A stretch of DNA of 64,000 nt from Tamarix chinensis. Its lineage: Eukaryota; Streptophyta; Magnoliopsida; Caryophyllales; Tamaricaceae. Shown here in pieces: positions 52,500 through 64,000 of the stretch. Below the pieces are notes generated by a model, which was not told where the DNA came from, searched no databases, and saw only the letters and a list, made by a program, of their open reading frames with translations. The position numbers were made by a program, and so were the translations under genes. The DNA is taken from positions 97,455,470 to 97,519,469 of the forward strand of contig CM060175.1 of NCBI GenBank assembly GCA_030549775.1. Reading direction: 5' to 3'. The first letter of the stretch is position 1. Every line of letters starts with the position of its first letter.

Positions 52500-54165
52500 T
52501 TATAATAGTTAGTTATTGTAAAAGGTATTTAATATTGAATATCATCACACATGTTGATAAATCATGTTGCAATCAACACAAGGAACAATCTTCTAAAAGA
52601 ACTCGACTCAAGGAAACAATTACATACAATATTAATAAAATACTTACTTACTCTTATTTATTTATGTAGAATAATATTATCTCTACCATTTATAGAAGTA
52701 TGACACTGTTAACTATCCATTATTTTCATATATAGTATAAATCTATCTTCAACCAATCATTCAACAACTTGTAGTTTTTTTTTCTTGGTCTGATTTCTAG
52801 ATCTCGAATACTAGATATTTCATTTTTAGTTCAAATCTCAGAACCTAATAAATGAATTATCTCAAATAGTTCAAATCTCATATCTTAATCACACCCCCAA
52901 CCATTTTCAATGTTATTCTTCATGCTATTTTAGATGACTATTAGCACAACCAAAACATCTAGAAAATTAAATATATACATGAACTACAAGTATAAAGTTG
53001 AACATCAAATAAGGAACAACCATTAAAACATAATATATATGGTTTAGAGCTCAGATACCAAACTTGTGAACTATCATTAAATTCCACAACCATTAAACCT
53101 CGCCTATTTTATTTTCATTATCAGAATCTAATCAGCAACCAAAACAACTATAATTAAACCATAAGCCATTTCAGATACACACAAATTACAAGTATAATAT
53201 TCAAACAAGGAACAACTATAATTAGATAATTAAACCATAATTAGATTAGCTAATTAAACAAAGTGAAAAATGAAAATTAAAAAATGCAGAGTCACAAATT
53301 AGAAGGCGAGTCATGAACTCATGATCAAGTGACCTGCAATAGAGGAATGGAGGAAGAAAGCGAGGAGCAATGTTGGAGCCAACGATATTGGGAACAATGT
53401 CAGAGTCGACGGTTGGACTCGATCTCGAATAGAGGAAGTAAACAGGCGATGGGGAGAGCAACAACTACAAGATATGGAGTAGAGGAAAGGAGGAAGGTAA
53501 TGGCGATGACGACAATGAGATATGGAGTACAAAAACGGAGGAACACGATGGTGAAGAGATGAGATCTGAATGAAATGAAGAAAAATGTTTGTGACTTATG
53601 AGAGATAGAGATAGTTAGAGACGACAATGAGGGAGATAAGGATGGAAGGTCGATTGGTTGAGGGGGACTCAAGGTCAAGGCAAGGTGAGGGAGGGAGGGA
53701 GGAGGCCAGGAGGAACGGGTCAATGATGACTCAGACTCTGCACTCTATAATTAGTTTGGTCGAGCCGTCGAGGTGGGGAGAGACTAGGCGAGGGAGGTTA
53801 GGAGGGTTAAGGGAGTCATCTAGTCAAGGAGGGAGAAGATTTTTAAGTTTCATTTTTTTTATTAAAAATAATCTAATCTAATTATCTAATTTAGATTTAA
53901 TAGAATATTTGGATTTTAATGTAATTACTCTTATATCCTTAAGAAATATATTAGTATGTTATATATATGAAGGGTAAAAAAGTAATTATATATCAGATAA
54001 ATGGATACGAGTACAGATATGAATATGGATGTGGGTATGGATATAGATACTCGTTACCTATATCCATACTCGAACCTAATGGATTTTCCCTCCTTCTTGT
54101 ATCTGTTTATATATTACTTAGATAATATCCATCAGATATCGGATAAAACCCACAACATTTACATC
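52500..54165. other. hAT 5' region upstream of the transposase
   Basis: AT-rich, with a purine-rich segment at 53330-53860 that creates spurious open frames. It continues the hAT sequence after the LINE. No separate gene was seen. Confidence 0.6.
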
Positions 54166-55301
54166 CCTAAGTTTAGGGTTTCAATCTCATTCCTAACTAA
54201 GATTTTGTCCAATCATCCTGTATAAATTAATTATTCGAGGATACAATAAGATATAAAAAGACAAGTCCACAAATTGAAGTAAAAAGAAGTAGAATAATGT
54301 GGCTGGATGACCCTCGACCAAGGCCTGGTCAACAACTTTGTCTTTTTACTCACGTGGATAGTCCTTCTCCTTCACTTGAGTGTTAACTTGAATAGGATGA
54401 TCCTTTTGTGTAATTTGACGCATGAGATGAAAACAATTAAGGATTTGTGAATATGGAATTGATGATCTGGTGGATTAATATAAGGAATTGAACCATAAAT
54501 TGAAAGAATTATGGAGTTGGATGAATAACCCTATATTGCAAATCCTATGATGACACTAAATTGATGGAAGAGAATCAAAAATTAGAATTAGACAATGATT
54601 GAATTAAATGAAATGAATCCAATTTGATGGATTAATGAAGAAAATGCAGGTGGAGGTTGAAGATGAAGATAATATCCTAATTATGAATCTCAATATTGGA
54701 GTCTTCAAATTCATTCTTCTTCATGGGATTTGAGTTAAACACGCACATATGGGTGTAAAAAGGTTTAAAAATGATGTATTAGGTATGTGGGGGAGATAAT
54801 ATAGAAATTGGGAAACATTTGAAAATTTTCTATGTTAATGTTGAGACTGTCATGGCCATTCTAGGGGCTTCGAACAATCTCTGATCAATTGGCGGTTAAC
54901 CGCCCATCCCTAGATAACTTTCAACATTTTTCGATTGACAACTTCAACTTCCGACAAAATTTTGACCATGATCCAATCCAATCAAGAAAAAAGGTATAAA
55001 CATAAAAGTTATAGCTATTAATCCTATATTTCCAATGCAACCTGAATCAACTCAATTGAAGCTTAGATGAAAAACTTATGCTTGAAATAACAAAGGTTAT
55101 TTTTATTATTTCATGTGAAAGTTTGATTGACCTTTTTACTTGTAAAACTCTTCAAAATACCTCTTTTTTGCTTCTTTTCTTCATGATTGATCCCAAATGA
55201 ATACCTATGGTTAAAAAAAGGTTAAATTGAACTTTTTAAAGGAAAATTAATGCAAAGTATAAGGATTAATATTAAAAATAGGGTATAAAATGCACTTATC
55301 A

Positions 55302-55316
55302 AATTCCCCCACACTT
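55302..55316 (-). other. Polypurine tract of the second LTR element
   Basis: The minus strand reads AAGTGTGGGGGAATT immediately followed by the LTR start TGATAAGTGC. This fixes both the strand and the LTR edge. Confidence 0.85.
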
Positions 55317-56900
55317 AGTTTTTGTTAGTCCCTTAGGAAAACCAAAATCAAAATAATAAAAAATGAAATAAAATAAAAAATAAAACAAACTCTATTGTCC
55401 TTAACTAATTATCTTATGAATCCATTACTCTCATGGCATTCAAGATTCACATTCAAACCAAAGTCCATACTATGAATGTTCAAAACATCAGTTCAAATAT
55501 ATGGTCTACATATGAACATGGAAGATATGAAGTAAGAAAGAATGATGCATAGAAGGCAAACAATCTCAACTAATCTTGAATCATCCCCATAATTATTATA
55601 CTCTCTTTTCTTTTCTCATAATCAAGGCCTTAAGCACATCCACTCAAGTATGTGAGAGATAAGATGAATATATAACACATAGCTCACATACAACATGAAG
55701 AAATGCCTATATTTATATGGATGAAACCTTGTGAAGGATAACAATCACTTATTTAATGGACCAAACTATATGATTGATTCATGTGACTAATCTCTAATAT
55801 ATCAAGGTTTCCCATCACAAGAATCAAATAGGAATTTTAAAAGGATTGTAATAGGGATAGGTTTAAGGGTTGATGAATAAAAAGGGGGAAAGGGAAATAA
55901 AAAAAACTATCCTTACACCTAGTTGAATTATGATAATGTAGAGAGAACCTGATTGTAGTTTCAAACTCATCAAGGCACCTTCACAATCTACTGATTAGCA
56001 TCATATAGGCCAAATCTTATCATAATAGGTATTCACTTAATTTCCATCACTTCTCTTTTGAAACATATGAAAGGAGAAAATCTATATTTTTTTCTCCTTT
56101 TTCTCTTTTTTTTAGATTAAATCCCTCACAATTATTCTTTTGAATGTATTTCAATACCTCCTTCACTTGTAATCTTGAACCACATGTATATGTCTCATAA
56201 TGATTCTACTAGATTCTAGAATAAGGCTATAGATGTGTTATGGGTTATGGAGTTAAGAATTATGTGGTTGATGAAAATAATAAGGTCAATATAAAAGCTT
56301 AAAGGAATTAACTAGGGGGTTCACATCTCATATACATAGAATGGGGTAAAAGGATATTTGGCTATGTGGTGGTAAATCCTAAGTTACCTTTATCATTTTC
56401 TCAATCAAGAAATTTATGACTTAAAAGGTTTGATTAGCACATGAACAATTTCTATTAATTTCTAAAGTCCATAAACATGTCTATGCAAGAAATTTATCAA
56501 ATCAAAGTTTAAATGAGGTTTGTAAAGGATAACGATGCCAAGAAACAATTAAATATTTATATGAATCGCTCATGAAAAGAAACCACATTATAGATCAAAA
56601 GCTTACATTGGGTCATTTATGAATCTCAACAAGTTTCAATATACTCAAACTTCATAGCACTTTCTTCTCTCATCCACATCTCAGCACATAAATATGTGTT
56701 CCTTATGCAGAAATTAACATCTAGAAAACTATATCGATGTTATCCCAGTCTTGTGATCCTTTAGTAGTCATGACTTTAAAAGATATAATATTATCATAGA
56801 TAGGATAAGGGCTTATACAACTCAAAACACACTAGAAATTTGCATAATTTTTCTTAGAAAACATGTATATGAGTAATATGCAAAAATATTGCACATATTC
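55317..56900 (-). other. Non-coding 3' interior of the second LTR element
   Basis: AT-rich, with no open frame of note and no recognised domain. It probably corresponds to the untranslated stretch between the gag remnant and the polypurine tract. Confidence 0.55.
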
Positions 56901-59900
56901 TATAACACACCACTTCTCAAAAGCCTAATATTTATAAATATCAGTATTTTTTATGGGTTTTAACTTTTAATTTTATTTTAATTGGATTATCTAATTTAAA
57001 TAGTGCTTTTCATAAATTTTTGTTAAGGTTTTGATTTTTTTTATGGTTTTATTGATGGTTTTAAATTTATGTTAAAATTTATATAATTTTTTGTCATTGT
57101 GAACTATTCTACATAAATTCGTTCACGACTACAATTTTATCAAATTCATGTAATTCAATTTCTATTTGAAATATATTTCTATTTATATTGTGTATTTGAT
57201 TTTAATACTTTAAACTCATTTTCAAGTCTAGCCTCGTTGTGTGATTATGACTTTATTCTAGGGTTATATTTCATTAACAAAGATAAATAATTTTTAACTG
57301 TCTTTGACACTATTTATTTTTATGAGGTCAATAAAATCTTTAGAACATTTAAATTAAAATATTTTCCATAATTTATTTATGATGTTATTTTTGGAATTAA
57401 TTTTCTTCTGTTTTGCTCATTTTGGTTTGTGAAGAAAATTTTCCAAAATATTTTAAATTATTTGTAGTCATTTAAACTTTTATTAAAATAAAATTTATTT
57501 TCTAGATCTTTATCCAATGGTTTTATTACATAAAGTTTTATATAAAATTACCTTTATCATATTTTAGATAGTTTGTATAAAAAAAAAGGTCGCCAGCCCC
57601 CCTTTTCTTTATCTCTTCTCTCTTTTCTTCTTTTTTTCTTCTTGTGCTAGAGCCCAACCTCTCCTACCCCTCTTCTCTACTTCCTGCAATCTTTAACACC
57701 ACCACCACACCACACCACCTCGCCAGTGTTAGAACACACCACACCACCGCTCCCTCCGCTCTTGGTTGTCAATGATAACAACAACAATCAAGCGTAGCGA
57801 GCAGAAATAGTGAGAAATATATTAGCAGCACCATCGTCTAAACACCTATAGTGCACCCAACCACTAGAGAGTGGTCCTTGACCATGGGCAAAGGTCAAGC
57901 AACCCTTATCCCCTTCAATTTTGCAGTCATTTCTTTGGCATAATTGCCCCAAACCCTGACTTTTATTTTGATTAATTTTGAATGAATTATCTTTGATTAA
58001 GCTAAATTGATTGTTGAATTATGTATGTGTGAGTTTTATGATTAATTTGGATGGGTTAATTGTGTGGTATATGCTTTATTTGTGAAATTTGAGATTTTGA
58101 TCCAATTATGTCTAGATTTATCATATTCATTCAGTTGAGATATTATGGATGAATTGATTATACATTATGCTTTAAAATGTCTTTAATCTAGTTTTGGCAG
58201 TATCGATTTACAAAAATTACACGAAATCCATGGAAATTGGATTTTTAGATCAAAACTCTTGCAGATTTAAATTGTATCATATAATTAAGCTATTTTATGA
58301 AATTGATCATACAATTTGTTTGAAAATATGTCTAATTTCAATTCTGATCCATCAGTTTAAATATTTAAATAAGATTTGACCAAATTTATAGTCTAAACTC
58401 AAAAACTTTAATTATATTAAATTTGATTTGTATTTATTATTTTGAATAAACTAAGTATATAATATGTTATAAAATAGGTCTAAATATTAAATTTAAATAA
58501 ATTAATAAAATTTGACTTGATTATATTTTTGGGCCTAAAACTCTAACTTTCAAATGAAATTATGGAATTTATCATTTATATAGTTGTTTCTTCTAAAATT
58601 AATTTTATAGAACTGTTGGAAATGACCTTAATTTCATTCTAATATATTCAATTTGAATTAATTGTTTTGAATTGTCTGAATTTATATTTTGGGATTTAAA
58701 ACTTAATTTGTGGGCATAATTTTATTTAATTTAGTTGTGATTGATTCTTTCACATATTAATCAATTAGCTTTGATTTAAAATCAATTGAATTATGCTTCT
58801 AACTCAATCAATTCTCTGAAATTGTGATTTGACATTTTGAGGTTGTAAATCCTAATTATATAAGTGGTTTTTGATAAAATTGACTTATTTTCTATTATTC
58901 TTTATTTGGATTAGTTTTCAAAGGTGATCAAGGAAGACATATTAGTAGTTTCCAAAGCTAGTGTTTTCCTTTTTATTATGCTAGAATAGCTTGGAAGCTA
59001 GGTAAACCTCCTAAACTCCTAATTAATAGAATTATATATATTGATGTGTATTATTCCATATTTTGATTATGCTAAAAATATACTAGGGTTTGTTAATAAG
59101 GCATGAATTTTGTGTGTCTATTCCATATGTCTCTTTTGTGGTGTGGTATCGTGTAGTTCTTCATATATGAGTCATAATTATTTATAATTATATTTTATAA
59201 GTTGTTATACTTTGTAAGTCATATAAATGTGCCATAACATATTCTTTTGATATCATGCTTGTTAAAATGAATGTAAGATGTTAGATTCTTTAATGTTAAT
59301 CACATGTGATGGTTGCTAAGAACATTTATGTTTGTGATATATATGGTGGAATATATGATCATGTATATATAGTATGAATAATTCAAGTGATAAGTAAAAT
59401 GAATGAATTATGAGGTTTGTGCTATAGGTCACATTTGTGATTGTAGTTGGTGGTTTCAGTCCACCAATGAAAATTGTGCTATAGGTCACATTAGTGATCA
59501 TAACTAGTGGTTGTATATAGTCTACCTTGAGTAGCCTCTAGATAGCCTCTAAGGTAGGGTTATGTTGCGGAAGCCTTCCTTTTGATTTTGTATGTGTTGC
59601 ATCGGTAGTGCAACAATGGGGCCCCTCTCCACTCTATAGGTGACCTACCAGTCCTATAAGGGGTATCAATACTTAAAGTTTAGGGTGTCCTAAGTGGTTG
59701 TGCAGGCTATAGCTACAAAGCTATAGGTCATAGTACTTGCCATAGCTGTAGAGCTATAGGTGACATGTTGTTGTTGGTTCCTTAGCTACTATGCCTTGAA
59801 TGTGGATAATATTATATTTTGGATATGGATAATATTATATTTTGGACATGAGAAATTCTATGTATTGGAAATGGATAATTAAAATAAGTGGAATAAATGA

Positions 59901-60631
59901 TACAAGTGAACTATGATATCATATATAAGGAAATAGGTTATAAAGTGAATATGTCATGAGAGTTTGTGTGAGTGTGTAACACAAATCCAACTGCAATTCA
60001 TGAATTCCATCATTTTCATTTTACTTTGTTGATCGCATAATTCTACTACAATAATATGTTCATTTGTGAATTCATTCTTAGTTAAGATTGTATATGTATA
60101 TGAATCTATGTTTGTATGCCATTGCTATGAATTGGGTTATTTACTCAGTACGTCATTGTACTCATACTACACTTGTTTAGCTGTTTGTATGTAGGCACTC
60201 AGGTTTAATTAAGATGTGATTTAGACTTGGGCTGAGAGTTTGAGCTACCCAAAGTTTTATCTCTCGAGGACTCCTGTAATTATTTGTAAATATTTTGGAA
60301 GTTAAGTTGTATTGAAAATTTTAATTTGGTGTTGAAAATGACCATTTATAGTTCTATTGTTTGATTTAGATTTTCGAACACGAATTTTCTACTGATTTAT
60401 CAATGATGATTTTACAAGATTTTCTGCTGAATTTATCAATGAGGATTTTTTATTTGGTGTCTATTTCAGGATTTATCAAATAAGTTTTTAGCCTTGCACC
60501 TATTAGGAAGTAGATGACGAACATCTATCTTATGGTAGGTGTGGCGATAAAACTCCTTATTTCTTGTGTTTACTTCCACGTTATATCATTTTTAAACAAA
60601 TTTTTTTAGGAGTGAATATGGGGGTGTTACA
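56901..60631 (+). mobile_element. C11: solo LTR of a related gypsy family (3.7 kb)
   Basis: The start TATAACACACCACTTCT (TG changed to TA) and end AATATGGGGGTGTTACA match the terminus type of C1-C10. Internal order is similar: AT-rich start, a short C/T-rich tract (57590-57760), long AT-rich sequence, GTAGGCACTCAGG and GGGCTGAGAG...CTCGAGGACT blocks also seen in C2 near 6600-6770, then the 3' end. Flanks are TATTC (56896-56900) and CACTC (60632-60636): two differences, both C/T. No coding sequence was seen. Short ACTATAGGTC/GCTATAGGTC words repeat at 59430-59760. Confidence 0.72.
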
Positions 60632-60636
60632 CACTC

Positions 60637-61920
60637 CCCCACCCTTAAATTACACATTGTCCTCAATGTGTAGATAATAGAAACAAGTAACATGTAACTT
60701 AAGCATGAAGAAAAAATTAAATTAAAGTGATGAAGGGTAAACATCTATCTTATCTCATTAGGTTGCCTCCCGAGCAATGCTTGTTTTTACGTCTTCAACT
60801 AGATGTCATCATGATCAACTTATCTCAAGGTGGGTGTGTCTAATCGGGAACTAATTCACCAAAGCCTTTCTCATGTTGATTATCTATATCCTCCAAGGTA
60901 GCAAAAGGTAAAGTATTAGTTTTAATAAAAGACATTACCTAACAAGAATTTAGCTTACCTAGCATGAGACTTAAGCTTGTATAAAAGAGAGAATGTTTTG
61001 CTCGGTGTCAATGTATAGTGGTCTCTCTTTTAAAGGGGGAACATATAGTCCTGAATCTATATCCTTTACCACATCTTTTGATCATAACCTCTCCTTTGAT
61101 GATTTCAACTTCTTATTAGATGTATCCAAGATGATTTGATCACTCTCTTCAATCTTTGAAACACATAGCCTACTAAAAGAGGGGAAGCAAGGAATAAGGT
61201 TAGCATAAATAAAATCAAAGTAGTTCAAAGACTTACTCCTTGTTTCATGGTCATCTCCAAGTAAATAGGGAAACAAATGCCTGAAGATGGTCCATGGTAG
61301 ATAAAAGTGATAGTTTTTCCACCCATATGATTCTCTTTATTCACTTGATCCTTATTTTGATGAGATTCATCTTGCACTTTTATAGGCTCTTCTTCTACCT
61401 GATCACATTTTTTAATATTCTCCATGGAGACCTCCTCAACCAAGTCACCATCACATGTGTGCATGACATCATCATTCTTATAACTCCCACTTGAATTTGG
61501 AACTAAAGTATTAGAGATCTAGTTTTGCACTTGTAATTGATTGACCATGTTGACTACAAAACTCATTTGTTCCTCTACCACTGACATTCTTTCATTTTGT
61601 TTAATTTAACTTTGCATAAGTTGGTTTTGTCTATTTTTCAATGCTTTAAAAGGCTTTTTTTTTTCATTTGAAGATTCTAAAACTGGAGAGGATTCTTGTT
61701 GAGGATATTGATAATATTTTTAAACTGTATATTTGAGATTGTTATAATCTTGATATGGTGCTTGATAATTATCATTCATGTCCTATACAAAGTTCGGGTG
61801 ATGCCACATTCCTAAATAGTATGTACTTGTGTAGGGGTCATGTCCTTCGAAACCATTAAAAGCTTAAACACTGGGTTGTGTCCATCCTCTTCATTTCATA
61901 GATTGTGAATGGTGAACATA
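60637..61920 (-). pseudogene. gag-like remnant of the second LTR element
   Basis: On the minus strand, readable pieces include QDYNNLKYTV, SSPVLESSNEKKKPFKALK, VVEEQMSFVVNMVNQLQVQN (a coiled-coil-like block), then the open frames at 61225-61464 and 61082-61276, and a LYVPPLKERPL segment near 61040. It ends by GAGGACAATGTGTAATTTAAG and a GGGTGGGGGAG run at about 60635-60675, a motif many plant Ty3/gypsy elements show after their coding region. No protease, RT or integrase follows. The assignment to gag rests on layout more than on a clear domain. Confidence 0.5.
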
Positions 61921-62363
61921 TGGATTTTTTGTGTGTGTGAGACACTCCTCTTGTAGCTTTGATAATCTATGAAACAAAGAGTAGTAAGCTAGTTAAGTCT
62001 ATCATCAAACTTACCTCATTTACTCTAGCATGAGGGCTCATGCAAAATTGTCCATAACCAAATTATCCAGCCATATCCACGTAAAGGAGACACACACTTC
62101 ACAAGAGAAGGTTAAAAGTGAAACAAAACACACCAAAAAATTCTAAACACATAAACACTGAAAGAAAAAAACACTCAAATAAAAACACACTTAACACTAA
62201 TAATTATATTAATCTAAAGACTTGAGTGCCCACAAGAAGTCTTAGCTCTAAATAAAAAGATGACACAATTCTCAAAACAAATAATAATTAAATAAAAATA
62301 CACTAAAAACACTAACAAAATAAAGGCAACACTACCATCCTCCGCACCAATGCAACAAATCAG
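61921..62363. other. 5' leader of the second LTR element
   Basis: AT-rich. Next to the LTR the minus strand reads TTGGTGCGGAGGATGG, possibly a decayed tRNA-Asp-type primer site, but the match is poor. No gene was seen. Confidence 0.4.
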
Positions 62364-64000
62364 TGTAGTTGTGGCAGGCATGTAATTTAAACCTTCTTGT
62401 TATTAATTATAGTAATGGTAAATAAGGGTATCATTTTAGGTCGGGGATTGAGATAACTCACCTATATCTGGATAGCATATAACCCATAAATTAAAATACT
62501 ATAAATGACACAAAAATAAATAATAAGGAAAAACACAATTATGGGGTTTTAAAATAGAAAATAATAAAAAATAAATAAAACCAAATAATAAAATAAATAT
62601 GGATGCATGAAAATATAACAAATGTGCGAGGGAATTGATTTCCACCACTATATTAGGTTGACATAAAACAAATAATTCCTATATCACCAATTAGTCACAA
62701 GAAAGAGACTGAATAAGTTGCAAGGTAAAAGCTGATCTATACATTTTATATTTCTTTCCTAATTTAATTTAATATAAAAATCACCAATATTAAATTATAT
62801 TAAGTTCTAGTAGTATAGTCGCAAAAAGCGACTACTATATTTAACTAGATCCAATGCTTTAAGAATAAGTGTATGGATATCCATCTAAATACCCAAATTA
62901 GTACCTTAAGTGTCTAGTTGTATTTTTCACCTTTAACCTACATGTATATAAATGTTTCACTATTCAAGTTAGAATCATAAATTATTAGGTGAATTGTTAT
63001 CTAACCAATTTGTAGTTAATACACATGAATTATAGCATGTTTATATAGCCACCTAGTAAGTATGTAATCCGACATATTATTACTATGAGGAAGCCAGAAT
63101 AAGGCATGCAATATATAAATCAGACTTGATAGAATTGCATGTATAAATGATAGCAATTAAATTAGAGTCAAAGAACAATCTCATGATAATTATAAAAATA
63201 TATAAAATATTATTAAAATATCATACCATAGTCTAGGGTCTCAATCTCATTTCTAACAAAAAGGAATTTATACACTCATCATGTATAAATTAATTATACA
63301 AGGCTTATAATAAGATAGGAAAAGAGAGAAAAAATGAAGTGAAAACTAGTGGAATAACGTGTCTAGGTGACCCCTGGTTGAGGCCCAATCAACCACTTTG
63401 TCTTGTTCCTCACGTAAATATTCATTTTCCACAACTTTAATGTTGACTTGAATTATATGCTTTTTTTTTTGTAAAATGAGGCATGAGAGTAACAAATTAA
63501 GGGTTTATGAAGATGGAGTTGATGATTTCATTGATCAATTGAAGGAATTGAACCACAAATTGGAAGAATTATGGAAATGGATGAACTCAGATAGATGAAG
63601 AATCCTAAATTAAAAATCCTATGATGGAGGATAAATTTATGGAAGAGAATCACAAATTAGAGATAGACAATGGTTGAATTAAATGAATGGAATCACAATT
63701 TGATGGATTAATGAAGAAAAATGGAGGTCGAGGTTAAAGGTGCAGATGAAACCCTAATTATGAATTGCAAGATAATAGGCTCTAAATTCATTCTTATTCA
63801 TAGGATTTGAGTTAGAGATGTATATATAGGAGGAAAAAGGATGAAATTTTGTGTATTAGGTTTGTGGGAAGATAGTATAGAAGTTAAAAAAGTTTTAAAA
63901 TTTTCTTATGTTGAGGTAGAGACCGCATTGGCTATTCCAATGACTCCGGATGATAGACGGTTGACCGCCCATCCCTGGATAACTTTCAACCTTTTTTTCT
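62364..64000 (-). mobile_element. 5' LTR of the second element (runs off the window)
   Basis: It begins TGTAGTTGTGGCAGG and aligns with 43837-44690 plus 54166-54930. It is uninterrupted and so preserves the pre-insertion site of the hAT element at about 63226-63233. The remaining 370 bp or so lie beyond 64000. Confidence 0.85.

Larger units (their letters stand above)
44691..54165 (-). mobile_element. hAT-superfamily DNA transposon (BED-finger type), with LINE inside
   Basis: Termini GATGTAAACGG (left) and GATGTAAATG (reverse complement of the right end) sit in the left LTR of the second retroelement. The uninterrupted right LTR (63221-63240) shows the empty site CCATAGTC; the flanks here are GCATAGTA and CCTAAGTT, a decayed 8-bp duplication. 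The ends could also be read as TAGGGATG-type, so allow about 5 bp of error. Both ends carry subterminal GGATATCCATTA/TATGGATAT words. The transposase remnant is on the minus strand. Removing the LINE leaves about 4.65 kb. The element is non-functional. Confidence 0.8.
43837..55301 (-). mobile_element. 3' LTR of the second element, split by hAT
   Basis: Segments 43837-44690 and 54166-55301 align with 62364-63230 and 63231-64000. Shared landmarks include CCTGGTCAAC/CCCAATCAACC-type lines near 54320 and 63390, and AACCGCCCATCCC near 54897 and 63963. Confidence 0.85.
43837..64000 (-). mobile_element. Second LTR retrotransposon (minus), non-autonomous, heavily interrupted
   Basis: The two LTRs are homologous: left copy 43837-55301 (3' LTR, split by a hAT element, about 2.0 kb net) and right copy 62364 to beyond 64000 (5' LTR). 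Both begin on the plus strand with TGTRGTTGTRG; the left one ends ...ACTTATCA next to a polypurine tract. The interior (55302-62363) contains only a degraded gag-like remnant (60900-61900) and a solo LTR of another family (56901-60631). Without that insertion the interior is about 3.3 kb, too short for gag-pol, so it is a LARD-like derivative. It appears to have inserted into the LINE that ends at 43836. Confidence 0.78.

Noticed and set aside
53246..53881. Possible small gene in the purine-rich segment right of the LINE
   Set aside because: Open frames exist on both strands without domains, and the stretch lies in the hAT 5' region.

Overview
This is a plant nuclear genome window, most likely a seed plant. 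It holds one intact host gene, a cytosolic HSP90, inside a thick layer of retrotransposons. The HSP90 exons carry GT-AG introns and a C-terminal MEEVD. The surrounding repeats are plant types: a Ty3/gypsy chromovirus, L1-type LINEs with a DUF4283-like ORF1, and a BED-finger hAT transposon. No bacterial, viral or organellar genes were recognised.

Layout. Positions 1-23766 are a nest of long terminal repeats (LTRs) from one Ty3/gypsy superfamily, with edges of the type TGTAAYACCCC...GGGGTRTTACA. They are stacked up to four deep: C9 contains C3; C3 contains C2 (which contains C1), C4 (which contains C5) and C6. Perfect 5-bp target duplications support C4 (TTGTA), C5 (ATAAT) and C6 (CACAT). No gag-pol lies in this block, so the copies look like solo LTRs. 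Positions 23767-29532 are the gene island: HSP90 with a candidate heat-shock element, TATA box, three exons and a 3' flank. Positions 29533-43836 are a minus-strand LINE split by a Ty3/gypsy element (29943-42718, minus strand). That element keeps gag, zinc knuckles, reverse transcriptase, integrase and chromodomain remnants, a 3' LTR (C7), a collapsed 5' LTR (C8), and another solo LTR (C10) inserted in the end of pol. C10 itself holds a LINE fragment. Positions 43837-64000 are a second LTR element on the minus strand, with LTRs of about 2 kb and only a gag-like remnant. Its left LTR was hit by a hAT transposon (44691-54165), which was then hit by a nearly complete LINE (47670-52486). Its interior holds a solo LTR of a related family (56901-60631).

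How it fits together. The gypsy element at 29943-42718 explains the orphan repeats at 1-23766, because its LTRs belong to the same family as those solo copies. The LTRs share recurring modules: an AT-rich start, a C/T-rich tract on the sense strand, a minisatellite or AAT microsatellite, a box ending in a strong 5' splice-site-like AG|GTAAGGAT, a 55-62 bp tandem array built on CCACCGG...ATAATAGTGG, and a double hairpin near the 3' end. All transposon coding regions here are broken. HSP90 is the only convincing functional protein gene. Boundaries were read by eye from termini, target duplications and homologous copies; no alignment or search was run.
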